Source: Promicromonospora sp. AC04
GTDB lineage: Bacteria > Actinomycetota > Actinomycetes > Actinomycetales > Cellulomonadaceae
Assembly (NCBI RefSeq): GCF_003058225.1
Contig: NZ_QBUG01000001.1
Coordinates: 372,001 to 436,000, forward strand
DNA length: 64,000 nucleotides
Direction of reading: 5' to 3'
A model generated the notes under the pieces. The model saw nothing but the letters and a program-made list of their open reading frames with translations, was not told the DNA's origin and made no database searches. Shown one piece after another: positions 16,386-24,323 of this stretch. The translations under genes and the position numbers were made by a program. Numbering within the stretch: position 1 is the stretch's first letter; each line of letters starts with the position of its first letter.

Positions 16386-19300
16386 TCACGGGGTTTGCTT
16401 CCCGGAGCAGATCCGCTGGAGCTTCGCGGTCTCGTCGTCCTCGGGGCCTACGCCGAGCACCTGGTTCTCATACACACGGACCTCGTCGATCGCGCCCTTG
16501 AACCGCCACATCGGGACGCCGTCTTTCACCCCGGAACCGAGGCGCAGCTGACCGTCGGCGGTCCAAGCCGGTATGACTGACGGGTCTTTCGCCGGGTCGG
16601 AGCGAGTGACGACGTGCTGACTGTTAGGGCCGGCAGGGCAGGCGTAGGCGTAGATCTTGTTGGTGGCCGCGTCATGCACGCCCACCACGCTGGCCCACTC
16701 GCCCACCGTCACGGGCACGTCCACAAAGGCGATCACGTTGTCCCCGCTCGGCTCATCCTTCTCCACCATCCAGAACGCCCAGCACGGATCGGGCACCGTC
16801 GGGCATAACGACGATGTCGACAGACCCAGGTGGAAGCTCCCGATGTGCTCTCCCTCCTGGGTGATCGCGGCGGCCGAGCCCGTCACCTCGCTCGGACGCA
16901 GGAACGCCGAGATCGAGAACGACTGGTCCACCCCAACCACCGGTCCTGGGGACCTGGCCACGTCACCGGCTTCATCGAACACGAGAGCGCCGTCGGGCAC
17001 ACCACCGGTCTCGGGTGTGGATTCAGGCGGGTACGTCGCGCCAACGCCCCGATGGCCCCAGTCCCAACCCACCGTCGAGGTTCTGGTGAGGCCTCCGGTC
17101 CCGGAACCGGGCAGCGAGTTGGTTGCCACCAGCGGCGGTGTGGTCTGCCAACCGATGTCGTTGAACCACCAGGCTCCGGTGGCATGCGGGAAGGATACGT
17201 AGAAGTCATAGAAGGTGATGCCCGAGGAGCGCCCCGAAGAGTCCCAGGCCTCCGCAGCAAGGTAGTTGTGGCCAGCTCGCGTCACCGGCAATTCCAAGAC
17301 CTGCGAGGAGTGGCCCGGGTCGACAGCCACCTCTTTCGACGGATCGGATGTGTTCAGGCCGTACTTGAACTTGACGACGTCGCTGGACCCGTTAGGCGAC
17401 AACGTGAACTTGATGTCCGTGCCCACACCGCCCGACACGACCCCAGTCGGGTAGTTCGAACTGGTGATCTTCGGGTCGTTCGGGTTGGTCCCATCAACTC
17501 GGAACCGGCACGACGGGACCTCATCCCACGAAAGCACCCTGGTGGTCTCGACGATCGAGTCCTCGGACTTGGCCCGCGCCTGCCAGCGGTACTCCTTGTT
17601 GACCACCACACCAGGAGTCACCGTCGCGGTAGCGTCCACGCCCGGCCCCACGGGGCCTCGCCAACTCGACTGCCACACCTGTTCACCCGTCAGGGCCACC
17701 ACCCGGAACTGGAGGTACACCTGGGTACCGTCCGGGTCACTGGTCCGTGCCTCCAGCGTCGGCCTGTTGGTGCGGAGCACCGGCCGATTCTCGCCCTGGT
17801 AGCAGTCATAGTCCGGCGATGCGCCGCCCTCGTCGTTCTTGATGTCCATCGCGGACTCGCTCGGCGCCAGCGGCGGCCGGTCGTAGCTGATCCGCAGCGC
17901 TCCGGAGTCGCCCTGGTACTGCTTCCACCAGGTCATGCTCGACTCGTTCGCAGCCTGCAGCCCGATCGCGATCCACGACTCGTCCGCATTCGCCTGGACC
18001 TTGGCCCTGGTCGTGAAGTCGAACTCCGCCCGACCGCTCGAGCACCCGGCCCGGTGCGTCCCCGTCCAGGTGTCCTGCACCGGACCCCAGTCGGGCTGGT
18101 TGTTCCACGTCGTCGCACTGCTGATCCGGCCCGTCGCATAAGCGTTGACCTGCCTGTCAGAGCAGTCCCAGCTCGTAGTCCCGGCCACGCCGAACTCAGC
18201 CTCGACGATGTCGGCGCCGTCGAGCTCAGCGAGGTAGGTGCCGTTGTTGTCCAGGGAGAAGAACTCGAACAGCAGCCGCTCGGTGTTCTCCACGCCAGCG
18301 CACCGAGCGTCCCAGCTCGGGTTGCAGAAGCCCAAACCCTCAGAACCCTCGTAGTTGAACGTCGCCGTGGTCGGCCAGTGGCTTTGCACCATCGCGTAGC
18401 GAGCCGGGGTGTGCGCGCCCATCTCCGGGTCGAGGTAGTAGGGCGCGACGCTGCCCGGCGCGGTCAGCGCTGCGCCGTCCGCCACAACCGTGAAGGCGTC
18501 GTCGGAGAGCTGCACCTCCATCGCGGCGACGTTGTCGCCCAGGACCGGCTGCTCCACCCGATCCTGCGTGTCGTCCTCAACCACGACCCGGGCCGTCGCG
18601 GCACCCGCACCCGCACCGGCTTGGTCGCCACCAGCGCTGTCCCACATCAGGGCGGGACCCGAGGTGAACCGCGGCGTCCCGTCCGACTTCACGATCTCGA
18701 ACCCGCCCTCGTTCTCCTGCAGGGTCAGGCCCACGGACGTCTCCAGCGGGAAGTCGAGCCCCACTTCGCCCACCGGGTCGCCCGTCCGGGCGGCCAAGGT
18801 CTCCAGCGCGGCGGCGTCCTCCAGCCGCACGACCGGCGTCACCGAGGTGCCCTGACCGTTCAGCGAAGCGACCAGCGATATCCCCTCACCTAGGTCGTAC
18901 GACACGCGGTCGCCTTCTACGGCGACTGCTCCCGTGATCGGCAGCGACCCCGAGAACATCCGCACCTGATCGCCGTCGGGCCCGATGATCGCCAGCGGCA
19001 GGTCCGCACCCGCTGCACCGCCCGGGTTCAGCCAGATCGGCTCCACACCACCGGTGACGGCAAGCATCCCCGTGGCAGCGTCCGGGGTCGTGGCTACCCG
19101 GACGTCGACGGGCGCCCATGCCCCATCACCGTCCGAGTCCTGGCGAACTGCCGACACCGCCGTCTCGACCGCGACGTCGCCCGTGGCAGCCTCCACCACC
19201 GCCGTCTGCCAGGGAGTCAGCGAGTCGGTCACCGTGACATCGGTGCCACACTCGGCAGCGAGCGCCTCTGCCTCCCCGACCGAGCCCGCCTCGAGAGCCG

Positions 19301-19460
19301 CGCAGTCCGCCTCGGCCGACGCCGGGATCGCCGCGGCGGGCTCCACCACGGCCGCCGGCACGCTCACCGAAGCACCGAACGACAAGGTCGCGCAAAGCGC
19401 CACCGCTGCCGCCCGTCGCAGACGCCCACCCGCAGGCCTCGACATAGCCACCACTGCCAT
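16386..19460 (-). CDS. Secreted LamG/DNRLRE-domain protein, partner of the RHS toxin
   Basis: A 1024-residue exported protein. The signal peptide runs from MAVVAMSRPAGGRLRR through the hydrophobic AAAVALCATLSFGAS to about residue 40. Around 370-520 is a DNRLRE-like beta domain (paired-Trp and Cys motifs, SSATTWNNQPDWGPV), followed by Ig-like sections and a C-terminal LamG jelly-roll (DQSFSISAFLRPSEVTGS ... MWRFKGAIDEVRVYENQVL). The start ATG 19460 has GGGAG five bases upstream. Its stop abuts the toxin gene, so the two form one operon. In actinobacteria such proteins commonly precede RHS toxins; a role in display or adhesion is inferred. Confidence 0.85.
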   Translation of the reverse strand: MAVVAMSRPAGGRLRRAAAVALCATLSFGASVSVPAAVVEPAAAIPASAEADCAALEAGSVGEAEALAAECGTDVTVTDSLTPWQTAVVEAATGDVAVETAVSAVRQDSDGDGAWAPVDVRVATTPDAATGMLAVTGGVEPIWLNPGGAAGADLPLAIIGPDGDQVRMFSGSLPITGAVAVEGDRVSYDLGEGISLVASLNGQGTSVTPVVRLEDAAALETLAARTGDPVGEVGLDFPLETSVGLTLQENEGGFEIVKSDGTPRFTSGPALMWDSAGGDQAGAGAGAATARVVVEDDTQDRVEQPVLGDNVAAMEVQLSDDAFTVVADGAALTAPGSVAPYYLDPEMGAHTPARYAMVQSHWPTTATFNYEGSEGLGFCNPSWDARCAGVENTERLLFEFFSLDNNGTYLAELDGADIVEAEFGVAGTTSWDCSDRQVNAYATGRISSATTWNNQPDWGPVQDTWTGTHRAGCSSGRAEFDFTTRAKVQANADESWIAIGLQAANESSMTWWKQYQGDSGALRISYDRPPLAPSESAMDIKNDEGGASPDYDCYQGENRPVLRTNRPTLEARTSDPDGTQVYLQFRVVALTGEQVWQSSWRGPVGPGVDATATVTPGVVVNKEYRWQARAKSEDSIVETTRVLSWDEVPSCRFRVDGTNPNDPKITSSNYPTGVVSGGVGTDIKFTLSPNGSSDVVKFKYGLNTSDPSKEVAVDPGHSSQVLELPVTRAGHNYLAAEAWDSSGRSSGITFYDFYVSFPHATGAWWFNDIGWQTTPPLVATNSLPGSGTGGLTRTSTVGWDWGHRGVGATYPPESTPETGGVPDGALVFDEAGDVARSPGPVVGVDQSFSISAFLRPSEVTGSAAAITQEGEHIGSFHLGLSTSSLCPTVPDPCWAFWMVEKDEPSGDNVIAFVDVPVTVGEWASVVGVHDAATNKIYAYACPAGPNSQHVVTRSDPAKDPSVIPAWTADGQLRLGSGVKDGVPMWRFKGAIDEVRVYENQVLGVGPEDDETAKLQRICSGKQTP

Positions 19461-19614
19461 AGGTGCTCCCACAGTTGACAAAGGCGCCGCCAGGATCGCG
19501 GAACCAAGACGGCCAGAACCTACCGAGTCGGACAAGTCGTAAAATCGTTTCGATACCGTTTTTTCGCGCACTTCACCCGGGTGAACTCGCTCCGCGCCCG
19601 CTGCTCAGAGCAGT

Positions 19615-19629
19615 GCTGCTGTCGGCAGA
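19615..19629. promoter_or_regulatory. PopR-box-like palindrome upstream of the clpP pair
   Basis: GCTGCT-GTC-GGCAGA (19615-19629) ends 41 bp before the first clpP start. It matches the TCTGCC-N3-GGCAGA palindrome known for Streptomyces PopR at 10 of 12 positions, with the right half-site perfect. Together with the PopR-like gene downstream this suggests activator binding. Confidence 0.6.
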
Positions 19630-19670
19630 TCCGGCCCCCTGGGGCCCGCTCCGGGATGCACGGTGGGGTC

Positions 19671-20300
19671 ATGACTGAATCAACCAAGGTGCCGACGTTC
19701 GGCGAAAGCTCACGGCGCGAGCTCTACGAGCGCCGCGTCCTAGTCCTCGACGGACCGCTGGATGACGACAACGGAACGCTCCTGATGACGCAGCTGATCG
19801 CGCTGGCCACCGAGGACCCGTCGTCCGACATCGACCTGTGGATCCATTCCCCGGGCGGATCGGTGCCGGCGATGCTGGCCATCCGCGACATCATGCGGAC
19901 CATCCCCAACGATGTGTCGACGCTCGTGCTGGGCATCGCCTACAGCGCGGGGCAGTTCCTCCTCTCGGCGGGAACTCCCGGCAAACGCCGTGCACTGCCG
20001 AACGCACGGGTCCTGATGCACCAGGGGTCCGCGGGGATCGCGGGCACCGCCGTCGACATCGAGCTGCAGGCGGACGACCTTCGACACACCCGCGACACCG
20101 TCTTGCGGCTCATCTCCGAGGACACCGGGCAGCCGATCGAGCGGATCTTCGAGGACTCGCTGCACGACCACTGGTACACGGCCGACGAGGCTCGCGAGTT
20201 CGGGTTCATCGACACGATCGTGCAGAGCTTCGAGGGCATCAGGCCGCGCGATCGCGAACGGACAGGATTCACCACGGCAGCCGAGGGGAATGCACGATGA
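19671..20300 (+). CDS. clpP: ATP-dependent Clp protease proteolytic subunit (accessory ClpP, catalytic)
   Basis: Serine peptidase subunit that forms the barrel chamber of the Clp protease. 209 residues; the triad is intact: Ser92 (GIAYSAGQFLLSAG), His117 (VLMHQGSAG) and Asp162 (FEDSLHDHWYT). The oxyanion loop HSPGGSVPAM is present. It lacks the usual clpX/tig neighbours, so it is an accessory ClpP of the Streptomyces clpP3-clpP4 kind rather than the housekeeping copy. ATG 19671 follows a GGTGGGG ribosome-binding site. The gene overlaps the next by ATGA. Confidence 0.92.
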   Translation: MTESTKVPTFGESSRRELYERRVLVLDGPLDDDNGTLLMTQLIALATEDPSSDIDLWIHSPGGSVPAMLAIRDIMRTIPNDVSTLVLGIAYSAGQFLLSAGTPGKRRALPNARVLMHQGSAGIAGTAVDIELQADDLRHTRDTVLRLISEDTGQPIERIFEDSLHDHWYTADEAREFGFIDTIVQSFEGIRPRDRERTGFTTAAEGNAR

Positions 20301-20884
20301 GCAGCTACACCATCCCGAACGTCATCGCAGCGCACCCACGCGGCGAGCGGATCATGGACGTCTACTCGCAGCTTCTCAGCGAACGGATCATCTACCTGGG
20401 CACCGCGATCGACTCCGGCGTCGCCAACGCCCTGATCGCACAGCTGATCCACCTGGAGTCCAGCAACCCGGACAGTGACATCCAGCTCTACGTCAACTGC
20501 GAGGGCGGAGACCCGAGCGCCGGGATGGCGATCTACGACACCATGCGCTACATCCGGCCCCAGGTGTCGACCACGTGCGTCGGGCAGGCCGTCGCGGTCG
20601 GCGCAGTGCTCCTCGCGGCTGGTGCCGAGGCAAAGCGGGCGGCGCTCCCGCACGCACGGGTCATCCTGCACCAGCCCGCAGCGCAGGGCCGCGGCGCGAT
20701 CCCGGACCTGATCCTGCAGGCCGACGAGGTCGTTCGTATCCGTGCGGACATGGAGGCTGCGCTCTCCCAGCACACGGGGCAGAGCATCGACACGCTCCGC
20801 GCCGACACCGATCGCGACCGCATCTTCACCGCCGGCGCCGCGCGTGACTACGGCCTCCTGGACCACGTGATCGACCAGCGATGA
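20297..20884 (+). CDS. ClpP-family subunit lacking the catalytic serine
   Basis: 195 residues, clearly ClpP by sequence (MDVYSQLLSERIIYLG, GMAIYDTMRYI, HTGQSIDTLRADTDRDR). His125 and Asp170 of the triad remain, but the GQAASMG nucleophile loop reads GQAVAVG, with Ala100 (GCG at 20594-20596) where Ser belongs. The SPGG oxyanion loop is also altered to CEGG. This subunit should be proteolytically inactive and probably pairs in a mixed barrel with the active subunit encoded just upstream, whose stop it overlaps by 4 bases. Confidence 0.88.
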   Translation: MSSYTIPNVIAAHPRGERIMDVYSQLLSERIIYLGTAIDSGVANALIAQLIHLESSNPDSDIQLYVNCEGGDPSAGMAIYDTMRYIRPQVSTTCVGQAVAVGAVLLAAGAEAKRAALPHARVILHQPAAQGRGAIPDLILQADEVVRIRADMEAALSQHTGQSIDTLRADTDRDRIFTAGAARDYGLLDHVIDQR

Positions 20885-20926
20885 CACCGAGGGACGATGT
20901 GGGGCACGACGCCGAGCGATAACGGC

Positions 20927-20962
20927 GCGTAGGTCACGGGCCGGACGGTCCGTGACCTACGC
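20927..20962. terminator. Bidirectional terminator between convergent clpP and popR-like genes
   Basis: Perfect 13-bp arms GCGTAGGTCACGG (20927-20939) and CCGTGACCTACGC (20950-20962), with further pairing inside the 10-nt loop. The right arm contains the TAG stop of the minus-strand regulator (20957-20959). It begins 42 bp after the clpP stop. Confidence 0.8.
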
Positions 20963-21325
20963 CGCCAGCGCGAAGGCCGCCTTGCAGGTCGGCTGCTGCG
21001 AGGTCCCGCGAACGATGACCAGGCGATCGGCGACAGCGAGGACCAGATCGACCAACGTGACATCCAGCGCGCCCGTGATCGCAGCGATCATCTCGCTCGA
21101 CGGCTCCTTGACGCCACGCTCGATCTCCGAGAGGTACTGCGGTGAGATCCCGGCGCGACGTGCGGTCCGGTCAAGGGTCTCGCCTCGCACGTGACGCAGA
21201 TGCCTCAGGCGTTCACCAACCATGTGCCGCCACAGCGGCTCTCGTTTCGTCGTCGACGACGGGGTGCCAGCCCCCTGGGGCACCCCGTCGCGCCCTGGGC
21301 GCGGAGGCGGAACGGTTTCGGCCAT
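20957..21325 (-). CDS. XRE-family transcriptional activator, PopR/ClgR-like
   Basis: A 122-residue DNA-binding protein. The HTH (VGERLRHLRHVRGETLDRTARRAGISPQYLSEIERGVKEPSSEMIAAI) has the PQYLSEIERGxKEPSSE block typical of ClgR and PopR, activators of clp genes in actinobacteria. It ends in FALAA; in Streptomyces the terminal Ala-Ala of PopR/ClgR is the signal for degradation by Clp protease, giving feedback control. It is convergent with the accessory clpP pair, upstream of which lies a PopR-box-like site. The ATG at 21325 is chosen; the longer upstream frame has non-coding composition. Confidence 0.85.
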   Translation of the reverse strand: MAETVPPPRPGRDGVPQGAGTPSSTTKREPLWRHMVGERLRHLRHVRGETLDRTARRAGISPQYLSEIERGVKEPSSEMIAAITGALDVTLVDLVLAVADRLVIVRGTSQQPTCKAAFALAA

Positions 21326-21512
21326 GCCTGAGAGTAGAACCGCCCGTCCGACGGGCGGTGGCGGTTCTGCTGAGAGCAGCGGCCTGATTGGGCAATAGGG
21401 AAACGTGGCTACCAAGCCTATGGAACAGACAGACCTGCTAGGCGCGCCCCGTCCGTGCACACGCCGTCGTATGCATCGGCGCACCAGGCAACTCTCGTCC
21501 TAGCCTTGGCCT

Positions 21513-21809
21513 ATGAGCGTCGATCGGAGCGACCTGTACGACCTCGTGAACGAGCTGCCGCCGGAGCAGTTGCCGTTCGCGATGGCCGACCTGCGCCGCC
21601 GTCTGAACCGCCCTCGTGTCGTCAGCTCGACCCCGTTCGCCTGGGTAGGAGCGACCACCAACAGCCCCGTAGGAGACGGAGGGGCATATTGCTACAGTTC
21701 ACGGGCCTGCGGGAGGCTGACCAGGAACTCGGTACAAGCCCAATCGCACTCCGATCGGCGATCGAGCCCGACAGGAGCATCGCTTAACCATGGAGCGCAA
21801 GGTCAGTGA
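21513..21809 (+). CDS. Small hypothetical protein, possibly a truncated antitoxin-like gene
   Basis: Only the first 45 residues look protein-like (MSVDRSDLYDLVNELPPEQL ... LRRRLNRP); their helical LxxLVxxLPxxQxxxAxxxLRR pattern recalls small antitoxin-type or DUF proteins. After about nt 21650 the composition is unlike coding sequence, which suggests a frameshift or loss of the original C-terminus. No function assigned. Confidence 0.35.
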   Translation: MSVDRSDLYDLVNELPPEQLPFAMADLRRRLNRPRVVSSTPFAWVGATTNSPVGDGGAYCYSSRACGRLTRNSVQAQSHSDRRSSPTGASLNHGAQGQ

Positions 21810-22038
21810 GATCGGCGGCTATCGCTTTCTGGGCTGGGGGCCTGCCGCTACGGGCGCAACACTTGACTGGGCCATGCACCCTGACATGTTCGGGCGCTGC
21901 AGTCGATGCAACGATCTGGTCAGTCTCGACCCCCACCTCGACGAGACCTGCCGCTGCGGCCGGCTGACCAAGGACTCCGGACGATTCGGCTCCGTAGACG
22001 GCGACGAGAGCATCGCGATCTACACCAACAGGTCGTAG
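21790..22038 (+). CDS. Small zinc-ribbon-like hypothetical protein
   Basis: 82 residues from ATG 21790. A CxxC (CSRC, residues about 38-41) and a CxC (CRCG, about 55-57) could bind Zn in a small ribbon. AGGAG lies 12 bases before the ATG, rather far. Overlaps the end of the preceding doubtful frame. Function unknown. Confidence 0.45.
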   Translation: MERKVSEIGGYRFLGWGPAATGATLDWAMHPDMFGRCSRCNDLVSLDPHLDETCRCGRLTKDSGRFGSVDGDESIAIYTNRS

Positions 22039-22334
22039 CCGTCGCATCCATTCCGCTCGGCCCAGCCCTGCAATGCCAGTGCCGCACGGGTGCGGACACG
22101 GCGAGCAGCAGCCGTCGCCAAGCGTCAGCATCGCCGAAGGCACCATCACCGACCTCTCGAACGTATACAGAATCACCTCACCTGTAGACAGTTAGGAGTG
22201 TTCGCTGTGTAGGGACGGCATGATCGCTGTCTGCCCGGCTAGGCACCGGCCGTGCCTCAGTTCGCCCAGTCTCGGCGAGTCACTGGTGCTCGCTCCAGAG
22301 CAACGGCGAGCACCCGATCAGGCAAGATGGAGAC

Positions 22335-22928
22335 ATGGCTACCGAGCTCTGGATCACCGGCGACCCCGACACGGACCGACTGCTGAGCGACGACCCGTTC
22401 GCCCTGCTCGTCGGGATGCTGCTAGATCAGCAGTTCCCGATGGAGCACGCCTTCGCCGGCCCAGGCAAGATCCGCGACCGCATGGGCACCTTCGACGTGC
22501 GCGCGATCGCCGACGCCGACCCCGACGAGTTCGTGACGATGGCGACCACTCCCCCGGCGATCCACCGCTACGGCCGGTCCATGGCCGGCCGCGTGCTGGA
22601 GCTCGCGCACACGATCGTCGACGAGTACGACGGCGACGCCGCGAAGATCTGGACCGCTCCCGGCGCCGACGGCGGCGCCCCGACCGGCCGTGAGGTGCTC
22701 AAGCGGCTCAACGCCCTGCCCGGCTACGGGGAGCGCAAGGCCAAGATCTTCCTCGCCCTGCTCGGCAAGCAGCGCGGCGTCCAGCCGGAGGGCTGGCGCG
22801 AGGCGGCGGGCGAGTTCGGCGAGGAGGGCTCGCACCGCTCGATCGCCGACGTGACCAGCGCCGAGGCGCTGCTCGAGGTCCGCGCGTTCAAGAAGGCCCA
22901 GAAGGCCGCGGCCAAGAACGCCGGCTGA
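22335..22928 (+). CDS. HhH-GPD-type base excision DNA repair protein
   Basis: 197 residues. Helix-hairpin-helix with Gly-Pro/Asp loop: LNALPGYGERKAKIFLALLGK (about 132-152). N-terminal DPFALLVGMLLDQQFPMEHAF is characteristic of the compact actinobacterial HhH-GPD family of unproved substrate. It may excise damaged bases; the catalytic Lys/Asp arrangement of Nth/AlkA is not clear. Stand-alone gene converging on the next. Confidence 0.82.
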   Translation: MATELWITGDPDTDRLLSDDPFALLVGMLLDQQFPMEHAFAGPGKIRDRMGTFDVRAIADADPDEFVTMATTPPAIHRYGRSMAGRVLELAHTIVDEYDGDAAKIWTAPGADGGAPTGREVLKRLNALPGYGERKAKIFLALLGKQRGVQPEGWREAAGEFGEEGSHRSIADVTSAEALLEVRAFKKAQKAAAKNAG

Positions 22929-22947
22929 CCGTGCGGACGGCGCGACG

Positions 22948-23424
22948 CTAGCGCACGGCCTGCTCGACCAGCGCCGCGAGCGCCTTCTCGGTCTCGTCGT
23001 TCAGCTCGGTCAACGCGTACGACGTCGGCCACAGACCGCTCCTGTCGTCTAGGTTCGCTTCCGCGCTGAACCCGAACGTCGAATAGCGCTCCTTGTCCAT
23101 CTGCCCGCTCCGGAAGAAGCACACCACCTTCCCGTTGCTGGCATAGCCCGGCTGCCCGTAGTACAGCTTCGGAGCCAGCCCAGGGGCGGCACCGGTCACG
23201 ACGGCGTGCACGCGCTCGGCGAGCACACGGTCCGACTCCGGCATCTCGGCGATCTTCGCGAGCACTGCCGCCTCGTCGGCCACCGCCTTCTCCGCGCCAC
23301 GACCACGCCGGGCTTCCGCCCTCAGCTCCGCGGCCCGCGACTTGATCGCCGCACGCTCCTGCTCGGAGAAACCCTCCGCGGACGAGCCGCTCTTGTTCTT
23401 CCCGCCGTCGCCAGCCGTGCCCAT
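22948..23424 (-). CDS. DUF1801/YdhG-like protein
   Basis: 158 residues. The N-terminal 60 residues are charged and helical (FSEQERAAIKSRAAELRAEARRG), followed by the compact alpha/beta domain with LAPKLYYGQPGYASNGKVVCFFRSGQ, typical of the YdhG/DUF1801 family (linked in Bacillus to iron handling). ATG 23424 has GGGAG eight bases upstream. Role here unknown. Confidence 0.75.
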   Translation of the reverse strand: MGTAGDGGKNKSGSSAEGFSEQERAAIKSRAAELRAEARRGRGAEKAVADEAAVLAKIAEMPESDRVLAERVHAVVTGAAPGLAPKLYYGQPGYASNGKVVCFFRSGQMDKERYSTFGFSAEANLDDRSGLWPTSYALTELNDETEKALAALVEQAVR

Positions 23425-23541
23425 AGCCGTTGCTCCCTCGATCGCGTCTCGGTGACAGTGCTTTCACGCTAGATGCCGTGTGCGCATCAGGCTTCTCGAT
23501 TCCTGACCATCGGGCTTGACTACGGCATGCCCCGGCGAAAC

Positions 23542-23572
23542 ACTGTGACAGTTATCGTCGCAGTGTCACAGT
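23542..23572. promoter_or_regulatory. Inverted-repeat operator upstream of TetR gene
   Basis: ACTGTGACA (23542-23550) and TGTCACAGT (23564-23572) are a perfect 9-bp inverted repeat with a 13-nt spacer, ending 12 bp before the TetR ATG. It is likely the autoregulatory operator. A TTGACT hexamer lies at 23516-23521. Confidence 0.7.
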
Positions 23573-23584
23573 CGGGAGAGAACC

Positions 23585-24244
23585 ATGGTCGACAGCAGCA
23601 GACGCCGGGACGCGCTGCTCGACGCCGCCGTCGGGCTGCTGCTGAGCCGCGGGTACGACAAGCTCACCATGGTCGACGTCGCCGAGGCGGCCGACCTGAG
23701 CCGGACGATCGTCTACCGGCACTTCGCCTCGAAGCGCGAGCTCGTCGACGCCGTGGCGAAGCGAGCGCTGGCCGACTACGCCGTCGGCTGGCGCAAGGGG
23801 CTACGCGACGAGCCGACGCCGGGAACGCCGGCGAGCATCTACCGGGCGGGCTTCCGGCTCGTGGCCCGCGACCCGCTGCTGACCGCGATCGCCACCCGGG
23901 ACCGCGACGTGTTCGGCCGCTATCTGCGAGACCCGGACGCCACCATGCCGGGTCCAGCGGGGCCGGGGTTCCTCGGCGACTTCCTCGACATGCAGCAGCA
24001 GGCAGGCGTCGTCCGGCAGGGTGTCGACCTCGCGTCGGTCGCCGTCGTCCTGGAGGCCCTGACCGCCGCGATCATGCGCGCCATCCAGGACCACCAGGAC
24101 CGCCCGGACAGCCCGTCCCCCGAGGCCCTGATCGACACCGTCACCGAGATGATCGACCGGATGCTGACGCCGGACGACCCGGACACCGAGGCCGCCATGG
24201 CGCTCATCGACGGCCTGCTCGACAAGAAGAACACCACCACGTAG
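23585..24244 (+). CDS. TetR/AcrR-family transcriptional regulator
   Basis: 219 residues. N-terminal HTH: RRDALLDAAVGLLLSRGYDKLTMVDVAEAADLSRTIVYRHFASKRELVDAV. The C-terminal ligand domain is helical and not assignable. Preceded by GGGAG and a perfect operator-like palindrome, so it is probably autoregulated. The glycosyltransferase gene starts 79 bp downstream in the same direction and is the obvious target. Confidence 0.9.
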   Translation: MVDSSRRRDALLDAAVGLLLSRGYDKLTMVDVAEAADLSRTIVYRHFASKRELVDAVAKRALADYAVGWRKGLRDEPTPGTPASIYRAGFRLVARDPLLTAIATRDRDVFGRYLRDPDATMPGPAGPGFLGDFLDMQQQAGVVRQGVDLASVAVVLEALTAAIMRAIQDHQDRPDSPSPEALIDTVTEMIDRMLTPDDPDTEAAMALIDGLLDKKNTTT

Positions 24245-24323
24245 GCCGAGCCCGCCACGCCCTACAGCTCGGCGAGCTCGACCATCGATAGGTCCTGAGA
24301 CACAACCTCGAGGAAGGACTCCC

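Noticed and set aside
19461-19670. Origin or attachment site
   Set aside because: Although AT-richer, it has no iterons, DnaA boxes or tRNA-like end; it is better explained as a divergent promoter region.
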